19,580 bases of DNA, from the NCBI GenBank assembly GCA_036522155.1, contig DATDGI010000172.1, positions 1-19,580 of the forward strand. The letters are read 5' to 3'. Each line of letters starts with the position of its first letter. The first letter of the stretch is position 1. The notes under the pieces are model-generated. The model worked only from the letters and a program-made list of their open reading frames with translations. It made no database searches and had not been told where the DNA came from. A program made the position numbers and the translations under genes. The DNA comes from UBA9676 sp036522155. Its GTDB lineage: Bacteria > Actinomycetota > Actinomycetes > Streptosporangiales > Streptosporangiaceae. Below, piece after piece: positions 7,588-14,313 of the stretch.

Positions 7588-8085
7588 CTACGCACGCTCG
7601 CCGTGTGATGCTAAGTCGGGGCCGGCCGAAGGCCAGCTCATCCGGATAATGACGCCGGCCTTTGTCCGGGCGATTTCCACGTCGTCGGCCAGGCCCTCGA
7701 TGACCGCCAGGCCAAGTTCGGACGGCCCCACCGGCACCGGGCCCGGCGCCTCACCTGCACCGCCACCGGCTGGCCGGGCCTGCACCCCGGCCGCACTGTC
7801 CCGCTGCCCGGCACCGGCCGTGGTGCCGTTCGCGGCCGCCACGTTGTCGGTTACCACTACTTCGAAGCGCCCGTTGGCCCCGGTCAGGGCGACCCGGACC
7901 GGCTCGGCCGGGCAGAACTCCTGGTGCGCCTCCACCGCCCGCGAACAGGCTTCACCCACCGCCAGCCGCACCTCGTCCAGCAGCGCCTCGTCCACCCCGC
8001 TGCGCCTGGCTACGGCCGTGGCCACCAGCCGCGCCGTGCGCACGTGCGCCGGCAGCGGCGTGAAGCTCATCTCGACCGTAGCCAT
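7588..8085 (-). CDS. RsbW-like ATP-binding domain protein, presumed BldG partner
   Basis: The 165-residue protein has the N-terminal part of an anti-sigma kinase fold (HATPase_c_2): 'ARLVATAVARRSGVDEALLDEVRLAVGEACSRAV', then strands VRVALTG and FEVVVTD, and a final ELGLAVIEGLADDVEI plus VIIRMSWP. In RsbW/SpoIIAB the N-box reads E-A-x-x-N-A; here it is E45-A-C-S-R49-A, so the Mg/ATP-binding Asn is Arg. The G1-box glycines after D80 are missing, and the ATP-lid region (84-120) is a Gly/Ala/Pro-rich stretch. It may bind BldG without acting as a kinase. Only 23 bp separate it from bldG on the same strand. The same gene order bldG-orf3 is known in Streptomyces. The ATG has only a weak GGGCGG upstream, so it may depend on coupling to bldG. 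Confidence 0.82.
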   Translation of the reverse strand: MATVEMSFTPLPAHVRTARLVATAVARRSGVDEALLDEVRLAVGEACSRAVEAHQEFCPAEPVRVALTGANGRFEVVVTDNVAAANGTTAGAGQRDSAAGVQARPAGGGAGEAPGPVPVGPSELGLAVIEGLADDVEIARTKAGVIIRMSWPSAGPDLASHGERA

Positions 8086-8108
8086 CGGCGTCCGCCCGGT
8101 TAAGTGGG

Positions 8109-8459
8109 TTACTTCTCGGACTTACGTGCGGCGATCGCCTCATCCACGCTGTCGTGGATGCCGAAGACCTTGGTCAGGCCCGTGATCCGGAAGATCTTGA
8201 GAATGCGCTCCTGGGTGCAGACCAGGTCGAGCGACCCGTCATGAGCGCGGACCCGCTTGAGCCCGCCGACGAGCACCCCCAGCCCGGTCGAGTCGAGGAA
8301 CTCCACCTTCTCCATGTTCACCACGAGCTGGTAATGGCCAATGTTGACCAGTTCGATGAGCAGTTCACGCAGCCGCGGGGCGGTGTAGACGTCGATCTCC
8401 CCCTCCACGTCGACGACTTCGATCCCATCCTTGCTGTGGTGGTCCAGCTTCAGATCCAC
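8109..8459 (-). CDS. bldG: BldG-type anti-sigma factor antagonist
   Basis: The 116-residue STAS-domain protein has the hallmark 'VNMEKVEFLDSTGLGVLVGGLKRVR'. Ser57 in DST is the expected phosphorylation site, at the same number as in Streptomyces BldG. Family role: the unphosphorylated antagonist binds an anti-sigma factor and frees a sigma factor; in Streptomyces bldG is needed for aerial growth and antibiotic production. The length and the C-terminal 'RILKIFRITGLTKVFGIHDSVDEA' are typical. The GTG at 8459 is preceded by GGGAGG at 4-nt spacing; the overlapping ATG is out of frame and stops at once. It heads the minus-strand series bldG, RsbW-like gene, hppA, sixA, and is divergent from the helicase gene. 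Confidence 0.93.
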   Translation of the reverse strand: MDLKLDHHSKDGIEVVDVEGEIDVYTAPRLRELLIELVNIGHYQLVVNMEKVEFLDSTGLGVLVGGLKRVRAHDGSLDLVCTQERILKIFRITGLTKVFGIHDSVDEAIAARKSEK

Positions 8460-8602
8460 ATATCCTCCCGCGCGGTGCCTTTACCTGGGATGGTGCCGGG
8501 GCGGCCCGCGCCGTCATCCGGACGGCACTCATCCCCGCGCATTCAACCACGCTCTGAGGTCATGTCTACACGAGTTCGAGCGGAGAGGCATCCCGCGCAG
8601 TA

Positions 8603-11146
8603 GTGCCAGACTGGGTGGCGATGCGGATACAGACAGCGCCCGCCACGGGCGGCCCACCCCCGATTGTCCCGGCGCCGCGCCCCGGGCAGGCCGCGGCCGC
8701 GCGCATCCTGAGCCGGGGCCGGCGGGCGCGCCGTCTCCGGCATGTCGCCGAGATACCCGGCCGCCCGGGACACCGCCTGCCCTGGCCGGACTGGGTCCCG
8801 CCGGAGATCAGCCAGGCCTTCACCCGGGCCGGGGTGGAGCTGCCGTGGGCTCATCAGGTCACCATGGCCGAGCACGCGCACCAGGGCCGGAATGTGATCA
8901 TCTCGACGCCGGCCGCCTCCGGGAAATCCCTGGGCTACCTGCTGCCCGCGCTCACGGCGGTGCTGGCCGGGCGGACGGCCCTCTACATCGCCCCCACCCG
9001 GGCGCTCGCGGCCGACCAGGTGCGTTCGGTGCTCGCGCTGGACCTGCCCGGGGTGCGGGCCGCGGTGGTGGACGGGGACACTCCCACGGCCGAGCGGGAA
9101 TGGGCCCGGGCCCACGCCACCTACCTCGTCACCACCCCGGACATGCTGCACCACATGCTGCTCCCCCGGCACAGCCGATGGCGCGGGTTCTTCAGCCGCC
9201 TCGCCTATGTGATCGTCGACGAGTGCCACGGCTACCGGGGTGTCTTCGGCTCCCATATCGGGCACGTCCTGCGCCGGGTCAGCCGGATCGCCCGCCACCA
9301 CGGCGGAGCGGCCGCCACCGGACCGGTGTTCCTGCTGGCTTCCGCCACCATCAGCGAGCCCGGTTCCTGCGCCCGGCTGCTCACCGGCGCAGATGCGGTG
9401 GCGGTCACCGAGAGCGCGGCCCCGCGCGGGCCGCTGACGTTCGGTCTGTGGGAGCCGCCGTTCACCTCGGCCCGCGGTGTGGCGGGCAGCCCGGTCCGGC
9501 GCAGCGCGACCACGGAGGCGGCGGCGCTGCTCGCCGATCTGGTCGCACACGACGTCCGCACGCTCGCCTTCACCCGGTCCCGGCGCGGGGCTGAGGCGGT
9601 TGCGCTGGCCGCCCGGCGGTCACTCGGTGAGCCCGGCCTGGCTGGCCCCGGGGCGGGCGGTCACGCCCGGGCCGGCGGCGGACCGGTCAGTGAGGGGATG
9701 CGGGTGGCCGCCTACCGGTCCGGTTACCTGCCGGAGGACCGCAGGCAGCTCGAAGAGGCCGTGCGGTCCGGGCCGATCGTCGGGCTGGCCACCACCACCG
9801 CGCTGGAACTCGGGGTCAACATCACCGGCCTGGACGCGGTGCTGATCGCCGGCTGGCCGGGCACCCGGGCGGCGGTCTGGCAGCAGGCCGGCCGGGCCGG
9901 CCGGGAGGGCCAGCCCGCCGTGGCGGTGCTGATCGCCCGGGACGACCCGCTCGACACCTACCTCGTCCACCATCCCGAGGCGCTGCTGGGCCAGCCGGTG
10001 GAGGCCACCGTGCTCGACCCCGGCAACCCGTATGTGCTGGCGCCGCACCTGTGCGCCGCCGCGGCCGAGCTGCCACTGGCACCCGCCGACCTGGAGCTCT
10101 TCGGCCCCACCGCGCCGGCGGTGGCCGAGAGCCTGGTCAGTGAGGGCATGCTGCGCCGGCGCGGGCAGCACCTGTACTGGACCCGGCACGGGCGGGCCGC
10201 CGAGACCAGCCTGCGCAGCACCGGTGGCCGCCCGGTCAGGATCGTCGAGGAGCCGACCGGGCGGCTGGTCGGGACGGTGGACGAGCCGTCCGCGCACATG
10301 CTGGTCCACACCGGCGCGGTCTATCCGCATCAGGGCGAGCTGTACCTGGTCAGCCGGCTCGACCTGGACTGCGGGGTGGCGCTGGTGGCACCGGGCGACC
10401 CCGGCTATGCCACCTCGGCCAGCACCGTCACCAGGATCAGCGTGGTCACCGAACTGCGCCGGGCCGCCTGGGGTCCCGGCGCCGTGCAGTTCGGGGAGGT
10501 CGAGGTGATGCGGCAGGTGACCTCGTTCACCCGCCGCCACCCGGAGACCGGCCAGCCGCTCGGCCAGTACCCGCTCGACCTCCCGCCGCGGGCGGTGCGG
10601 ACCCGTGCGGTGTGGTGGACCCTGTCAGCCGGCCAGCGGGCAGCGCTCCTGCGGGACGGCGTCGACCTGCCCGGGGCCGCGCACGCCGCCGAGCACACCG
10701 CGATCGGGCTGCTGCCGCTGTTCGCCGCCTGCGACCGCTGGGATATCGGCGGGGTCTCCGCCGACCTGCATCCGGCCACCGGCCAGCTGACGGTGTTCGT
10801 CTACGACGGGCAGGCCGGCGGGGCGGGTTTCGCCGAGCGCGGGTTCGCCGTCGCCCGGGACTGGCTGACCGCCACCAGGGAGGCGATCCAGGGGTGCGGT
10901 TGCCAGGCCGGCTGCCCGTCCTGCATCCAGTCACCCAAGTGCGGCAGCGGCAACGAGCCGCTGAGCAAGGATGGTGCGCTGATGCTGCTGGCCACGCTGC
11001 TGGCCACTCGCTCCGGGAATGGCGGGCGGCGAACGGCGGGAAATGGCCGCCGACATGGGGCGACCCCCGCCGGGGGGGAGAGCGGGGGTCGCCGTGCGGT
11101 TCTGCATCCGGGTCCGGACGCCGAACCGGCACCGAGGAAAGCTTAG
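8603..11146 (+). CDS. SftH/YprA-type DEAD-box helicase with DUF1998 domain
   Basis: The 847-residue protein is a superfamily 2 helicase. Visible motifs are Walker A STPAASGKS (about 101-109), Ia PTRAL (131-135), II DECH (206-209), III ASATI, and GLATTTALELGVNI followed by QQAGRAGREGQ for motifs V and VI. The C-terminal DUF1998 region carries a tetra-cysteine cluster CGCQAGCPSCIQSPKC, a probable metal site. Mycobacterial SftH (3'-5' DNA helicase) and B. subtilis MrfA/YprA (mitomycin repair) share this layout, so a DNA repair role is likely. The last ~45 residues are Gly/Arg-rich and poorly conserved-looking. The start is uncertain: GTG 8603, GTG 8615 and ATG 8621 are all in frame and none has a well-spaced ribosome binding site. 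Rv3649 of M. tuberculosis is a comparable neighbour-block gene. Confidence 0.9.
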   Translation: MPDWVAMRIQTAPATGGPPPIVPAPRPGQAAAARILSRGRRARRLRHVAEIPGRPGHRLPWPDWVPPEISQAFTRAGVELPWAHQVTMAEHAHQGRNVIISTPAASGKSLGYLLPALTAVLAGRTALYIAPTRALAADQVRSVLALDLPGVRAAVVDGDTPTAEREWARAHATYLVTTPDMLHHMLLPRHSRWRGFFSRLAYVIVDECHGYRGVFGSHIGHVLRRVSRIARHHGGAAATGPVFLLASATISEPGSCARLLTGADAVAVTESAAPRGPLTFGLWEPPFTSARGVAGSPVRRSATTEAAALLADLVAHDVRTLAFTRSRRGAEAVALAARRSLGEPGLAGPGAGGHARAGGGPVSEGMRVAAYRSGYLPEDRRQLEEAVRSGPIVGLATTTALELGVNITGLDAVLIAGWPGTRAAVWQQAGRAGREGQPAVAVLIARDDPLDTYLVHHPEALLGQPVEATVLDPGNPYVLAPHLCAAAAELPLAPADLELFGPTAPAVAESLVSEGMLRRRGQHLYWTRHGRAAETSLRSTGGRPVRIVEEPTGRLVGTVDEPSAHMLVHTGAVYPHQGELYLVSRLDLDCGVALVAPGDPGYATSASTVTRISVVTELRRAAWGPGAVQFGEVEVMRQVTSFTRRHPETGQPLGQYPLDLPPRAVRTRAVWWTLSAGQRAALLRDGVDLPGAAHAAEHTAIGLLPLFAACDRWDIGGVSADLHPATGQLTVFVYDGQAGGAGFAERGFAVARDWLTATREAIQGCGCQAGCPSCIQSPKCGSGNEPLSKDGALMLLATLLATRSGNGGRRTAGNGRRHGATPAGGESGGRRAVLHPGPDAEPAPRKA
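11060..11092 (+). terminator. Perfect 11-bp hairpin inside the helicase 3' end
   Basis: GCGACCCCCGC (11060-11070) pairs perfectly with GCGGGGGTCGC (11082-11092) across an 11-nt loop. It lies 54 bp before the helicase stop codon, inside coding sequence, and has no T-run. It could be a 3'-end terminator or processing barrier that begins within the gene, or simply reflect the Gly/Arg-rich tail. Confidence 0.4.
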
Positions 11147-11153
11147 GGCGCTT

Positions 11154-11168
11154 TTACCAAGTTACCAA
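11154..11168. repeat. Tandem TTACCAA pair upstream of the HAD gene
   Basis: TTACCAA occurs at 11154-11160 and again at 11162-11168, an 8-bp period, in the short gap between the helicase and HAD genes. The AT content is high for this DNA. It may be a regulator site; no regulator can be named. Confidence 0.3.
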
Positions 11169-11198
11169 CCGGTCACGCGCAGATGCGAGGAGATTGGC

Positions 11199-11228
11199 GT
11201 GTTCACCAATAATGGTGCCGGATCGTGA
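11199..11228 (+). CDS. Nine-codon leader ORF coupled to the HAD-IB gene
   Basis: GTG at 11199 starts a 9-residue peptide (MFTNNGAGS) that ends at TGA 11226-11228. It has an excellent ribosome binding site, GAGGAG at 11187-11192, 6 nt upstream. Its stop codon overlaps the GTG start of the HAD gene (GTGA, 11225-11228). The HAD frame itself is closed by TAA at 11210, so it cannot begin nearer to this ribosome binding site. Ribosomes would therefore load on the mini-ORF and restart on the HAD gene. Translation is inferred from the signals only. Confidence 0.5.
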   Translation: MFTNNGAGS

Positions 11229-11959
11229 GCGGCCGCGTCGAGAGCGGGATCCACCGCGCCGCGGCGTTCTTCGATCTCGACAAGACGATCATCGCCAGGT
11301 CCAGCACGCTCGCGTTCGGTCCCTCGTTCTACCGGCATGGCCTGATCAGCCGCAACGACGTGATCCGCAGCGTGCTGGCCCAGTTGCTGTTCCGGCTGGG
11401 CGGGGCCAGCCACCACCGGATGGAAAAGCTTCTCGAGCAGGTAAGCCAAATGTGCCGGGGCTGGCCAGCCGACCGGGTGGCCGACATCGTCACCCGGAAC
11501 CTGCCCGACCTGATCGTGCCGCACCTCTACGCCGAAGCGGTCGCGCTGCTGACTGAGCACCGGTCGGCCGGCCGGGATGTCGTCATCGTCAGCACGTCGG
11601 GGCACGAGATGGTGGCACCGATCGGCGACCTGCTCGGCGCCTCGACCGTGATCGCGACCCGGATGGAGGTGGCCGACGGCCGCTACACCGGGCAGGTGGA
11701 GTTCTACGCCTATGGCCAGGCCAAGGCGGACCAGGTGGGCAGGCTCGCCAGCGAGCGCGGGTACTCGCTGCCGGATAGCTACGCCTACAGCGACTCGATC
11801 ACCGACCTGCCCATGCTGGAGATCGTGGGCAACCCCCGGGCGGTCAACCCGGACCGCGCCCTGCGCAAGGTCGCCCAGCAGCGTGGCTGGCCGGTGCTCA
11901 GCTTCGGCGCGGCCCGCGCGGCTCCGGCCACCGGGACCCCCGGCAGCGGCGGAATGTGA
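11225..11959 (+). CDS. HAD-IB family hydrolase (SerB-like; Rv3661-type)
   Basis: The 244-residue protein has the HAD phosphatase motifs: FFDLDKTI with nucleophile D17 and acid D19, 'VIVSTSGHEM' for motif II, a Lys in GQAKADQVG for motif III and YSDSITDLPML for motif IV. The helical cap insert (about 45-115) fits subfamily IB, which hydrolyses small phosphate esters; the substrate is not known. Related actinobacterial genes lie near ssd/septum-site genes and, in M. tuberculosis, next to the MTS2823/Ms1 RNA gene; the same neighbour is proposed here. The GTG start at 11225 overlaps the stop of the mini-ORF. The C-terminal ~20 residues are low-complexity Ala/Pro/Gly. Confidence 0.87.
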   Translation: MSGRVESGIHRAAAFFDLDKTIIARSSTLAFGPSFYRHGLISRNDVIRSVLAQLLFRLGGASHHRMEKLLEQVSQMCRGWPADRVADIVTRNLPDLIVPHLYAEAVALLTEHRSAGRDVVIVSTSGHEMVAPIGDLLGASTVIATRMEVADGRYTGQVEFYAYGQAKADQVGRLASERGYSLPDSYAYSDSITDLPMLEIVGNPRAVNPDRALRKVAQQRGWPVLSFGAARAAPATGTPGSGGM

Positions 11960-12029
11960 CCCGGTGCATCGATCGAGATCACCAATTGATAACAGCCGGC
12001 CTCTTTGCAACTCCCCCGATCCGTCGTAG

Positions 12030-12231
12030 AAAGGTGTTAACGGACAAGAGTCCGGGCACGCAAGCCGGGCACCCACGCGCGACCAGCCGCGGGAGGCGAG
12101 CCGAGGCAGGAACTGCCCATCCACTGGGTGGACTGCCCGGCCTATGTAGGTGCACGCTTTGGTAACCCGGCCTGGCGTGTCAGGCGACGGCGCCCCTGCT
12201 GGGGCGCCGTTCGCTAGTCCAGAGACCTTTT
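12030..12231 (+). ncRNA. Candidate 6S-like RNA (Ms1/MTS2823 type)
   Basis: No gene fits the 491-bp gap 11960-12450, but this part folds strongly. The ends can pair (AAAGGT 12030-12035 with ACCTTT 12225-12230; GGAC 12042-12045 with GTCC 12217-12220). Inside, CACGC (12057-12061) pairs with GCGTG (12175-12179) and GCCGGG (12064-12069) with CCCGGC (12166-12171). A large open region follows, then an apical arm: GCCG-A-GGCA (12100-12108) with TGCCCGGC (12134-12141), capped by TCCAC/GTGGA (12120-12132). This long end-paired rod with a central bubble resembles 6S-like RNA. In M. tuberculosis MTS2823 lies directly after Rv3661, the same HAD gene. A weak promoter (TTGCAA 12005-12010, 16 bp, TAGAAA 12027-12032) would start transcription near 12039, so the 5' end is uncertain. 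Confidence 0.55.
12187..12210 (+). terminator. GC-rich hairpin at the 3' side of the RNA candidate
   Basis: ACGGCGCCCC (12187-12196) pairs perfectly with GGGGCGCCGT (12201-12210) around a TGCT loop: a 10-bp, 4-nt-loop hairpin. A short CTTTT follows 15 nt later (12227-12231). It is either the terminator of the upstream transcript or an internal arm of the 6S-like RNA. Confidence 0.55.
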
Positions 12232-12294
12232 CGTGCCGGGCAGGCTCCCGTCCGCGGCGGGCGGCACCGGCAGGACCTGCACCGGGCCGGCCCG

Positions 12295-12320
12295 CTACGG
12301 CGTAAGATTTTTCGCCGTAG
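12295..12320 (+). promoter_or_regulatory. Dyad overlapping a -10 box upstream of the holin-like gene
   Basis: CTACGGCG (12295-12302) and CGCCGTAG (12313-12320) form a perfect 8-bp inverted repeat around TAAGATTTTT. The -10-like TAAGAT (12303-12308) lies in its centre, so a dimeric repressor bound here would cover the promoter. The start codon of the holin-like gene is 130 bp downstream. The 5' leader between (12321-12450) shows no other clear feature. No -35 is evident. Confidence 0.4.
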
Positions 12321-12450
12321 ACGGCTCATCCGCATAACCACGGCCCTTGCCGGGTTCCCTGGCGCCCGTCAGCCACGGGGTGACAGGCACAGGGACCGGT
12401 CGCGGCATGGGTCCCACGCGGGCGGCGGTACCAGAGGGGAGACAGCGAAG

Positions 12451-12891
12451 ATGGCTGATACCGCGGCCACGCGGTCACAGGCGGACGGCGAGGCTTCGCT
12501 CGGCGATCTCATTTCGCTGGCCGTCCGGGACGCCAGCCGGCTGGTCCGCTGCGAGCTGGATCTGGCCAAGCTGGAACTGCGGGAGGACGCCCGGCGGCTG
12601 GGCCTGGCCAGCCTGCTGCTGGGCATGGCCGCCTTCGCCGGCTGCCTGGTGCTGGTGCTGCTGAGCTTCGCGCTGGTCTATGGCCTCAACACGCTGGGCA
12701 TCTGGCTCTGGGCCTCGTTCCTGATCGTGGCTGGCACCTGCGTGCTGCTGGCGGGCCTGGCCATCCTTGTGGTCTACCTGAAGGTGCGGCGCGTCTCCGG
12801 GCTGCGCAAGACCCGGCAGACGGTGCAAGAGGACCTGGCGCTGCTGCGGCGCGATGACGGCCCGGCCGGGCTGACCGCCGGGACCGGGTGA
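12451..12891 (+). CDS. Holin-like (Phage_holin_3_6 / Act_Holin) membrane protein
   Basis: The 146-residue protein has a polar N-terminus with an amphipathic helix ('LGDLISLAVRDASRLVRCELDLAKLELREDARRLG', residues about 17-51). Two membrane segments follow (about 52-76 and 84-108), then a basic cytoplasmic tail with KVRRVSGLRKTRQTVQED. This is the pattern of actinobacterial 'phage holin family' proteins, which are chromosomal and of unknown role; nothing else phage-like is nearby. The ATG is preceded by GAGGGGAG about 8 nt upstream. It is the first gene of a tight operon: its stop is 4 bp from the hydrolase start. Rv3669, beside ephE in M. tuberculosis, is a comparable neighbour. Confidence 0.82.
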   Translation: MADTAATRSQADGEASLGDLISLAVRDASRLVRCELDLAKLELREDARRLGLASLLLGMAAFAGCLVLVLLSFALVYGLNTLGIWLWASFLIVAGTCVLLAGLAILVVYLKVRRVSGLRKTRQTVQEDLALLRRDDGPAGLTAGTG

Positions 12892-12895
12892 GCGG

Positions 12896-13819
12896 GTGCC
12901 GGTGAGCGGCGAGTCCCCGGTCTACGCGGGCGGGCCGTGGGCACACCGCCAGGTCTCGGCGAACGGGACGCGCTTCCACATCGCCGAGGCCGGCGAGGGG
13001 CCGCTGGTGCTGATGCTGCACGGCTTCCCGCAGTTCTGGTGGACCTGGCGGGCGCAGCTCAGCGCGCTGCCCGCCGCCGGGTTCCGGGCGGTGGCCGCTG
13101 ACCTGCGCGGCTATGGCGGCAGCGACAAGCCGCCACGCGGCTACGACCTCATCACCGCGGCCTCCGACGCGGCCGGGCTCGTGCGGGCGCTCGGGGAGGC
13201 CAACGCGGTCATCGTTGGGCATGACTGGGGCGGGCTCGTCGCCTGGACCATGGCCGCCTACTACCCGAAGGTGGTACGGCGGCTGGCGGTGGTGTCGGTG
13301 GCGCATCCGCTGCGGACCCGGGCGGCGCTGCTGACCGACGCGCCGCGGCGCGGCGCCGGCAGCGGCCGGACGGTAGCGTTCCAGCTTCCCGTGCTGCCCG
13401 AGCGGCGGCTGGTCCGGCACGACGCACAGTGGGTCGGCAGGACGCTGCGGGCCTGGTCCGGGCCGGGCTGGCCGGACCAGGACGCGGAGCGGCGGTACCG
13501 CGCCGCCATGTGCATTCCCTCCGTCGCGCACTCGGCGCTGGAATATCACCGCTGGTTCATGCGGTCCTGGCTGCGGCCGGACGGGATGAGGTACGCCCGC
13601 CGGATGCGGGTTCCGGTGCAGGCACCGACCCTGCAGCTGCATGGCGCCCTGGACAGTTGTGTCCGTCCCGCCACCGCGCGCGGCTCGGGCCGCTACGTGG
13701 ATGCGCCGTACCGGTGGCGGCTGGTGGACGGGGCCGGCCACTTCCCGCAGGAGGAGCAGCCGGAGCGGCTCACCGCTGAACTGCGGCACTGGCTGGCCGA
13801 CGCCGAGCCGGAGCGATGA
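12896..13819 (+). CDS. Alpha/beta hydrolase, epoxide-hydrolase-like (EphE type)
   Basis: The 307-residue protein is an alpha/beta-hydrolase with an Asp nucleophile: VGHD110WGG. The oxyanion motif is H42-GFP (HGFPQFWWTW), the probable acid is D253 in LHGALDS and the catalytic His is H282 in GAGHFPQEEQP. Asp instead of Ser fits epoxide hydrolases and dehalogenases. Y217 in the cap region (EYHRWF) could be one ring-opening tyrosine. The reaction would be hydrolysis of an epoxide to a diol; the substrate is unknown. The GTG at 12896 lies 4 bp after the holin-like gene stop, and the hydrolase stop overlaps the DUF309 start (ATGA). The position next to marP matches ephE in mycobacteria. Confidence 0.87.
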   Translation: MPVSGESPVYAGGPWAHRQVSANGTRFHIAEAGEGPLVLMLHGFPQFWWTWRAQLSALPAAGFRAVAADLRGYGGSDKPPRGYDLITAASDAAGLVRALGEANAVIVGHDWGGLVAWTMAAYYPKVVRRLAVVSVAHPLRTRAALLTDAPRRGAGSGRTVAFQLPVLPERRLVRHDAQWVGRTLRAWSGPGWPDQDAERRYRAAMCIPSVAHSALEYHRWFMRSWLRPDGMRYARRMRVPVQAPTLQLHGALDSCVRPATARGSGRYVDAPYRWRLVDGAGHFPQEEQPERLTAELRHWLADAEPER

Positions 13820-14313
13820 CAACCGATCCCGGCCGCCGCGACCGGGACCGGGACCGGACGGGCCGGGCACGGAACGCCAGGCCCAGGGACGCACTGGGGC
13901 GCCCGCTCCCGCGGGGGGAGCGCGGGGAGCCCACCATGCCCGATGAGCTGGCGCTGGCGCCCGCGGAGGCGCTCACCCTGGCCCAGCGCCTGCTCGACGA
14001 GGGACGGCCCTTCCACGCCCACGAGGTGCTTGAGGCCGTGTGGAAGGCGGCACCGCCGGCCGACCGGGAACTATGGCGGGGGCTGGCCCAGATCGCGGTC
14101 GGCCTCACCCACGCCCGGCGCGGGAATGCCCCGGGTGCCGTCGCGCTGCTGCGCCGGGGCGGGCTGCGGGTCGCCGGGTACGCCGGCCACGCTCCGCACG
14201 GCATCGACGCTGCCGCGGTGGCCAGCCAGGCCGCGGATCTGGCCGCCGGGATCAGCGAAGCTGGCCTGCCCGACGGCGGCGTGACGTTCCTCATCTGGCC
14301 GGGTTCCCCGTGA
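13816..14313 (+). CDS. DUF309 family protein
   Basis: The 165-residue protein carries the DUF309 signature FHAHEVLEAVWK (residues 66-77), followed by LWRGLAQIAVGLTHARRGN, where the conserved His/Glu-containing helix pair forms an all-alpha fold. Function is unknown for the family. The N-terminal 'RNARPRDALGRPLPRGE' (about 19-35) is also typical of actinobacterial members, which supports the ATG at 13816, overlapping the hydrolase stop as ATGA. A second ATG at 13936 (residue 41) would drop that part. The first 16 residues are almost only Arg, Asp, Gly and Thr. It is the last gene of the three-gene operon and ends within a long hairpin facing marP. Confidence 0.83.
   Translation: MTTDPGRRDRDRDRTGRARNARPRDALGRPLPRGERGEPTMPDELALAPAEALTLAQRLLDEGRPFHAHEVLEAVWKAAPPADRELWRGLAQIAVGLTHARRGNAPGAVALLRRGGLRVAGYAGHAPHGIDAAAVASQAADLAAGISEAGLPDGGVTFLIWPGSP

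Noticed and set aside
12030..12231. Riboswitch (for example c-di-AMP ydaO type), RNase P RNA or tmRNA in the HAD-holin gap.
   Set aside because: No conserved core motifs of these RNAs were recognised. The gap position and end-paired fold fit a 6S-like RNA better.
12451..12891. Prophage remnant, because of the holin-like protein.
   Set aside because: No integrase, lysin or structural gene is near. The family is a common chromosomal actinobacterial protein and its neighbours are core genes.
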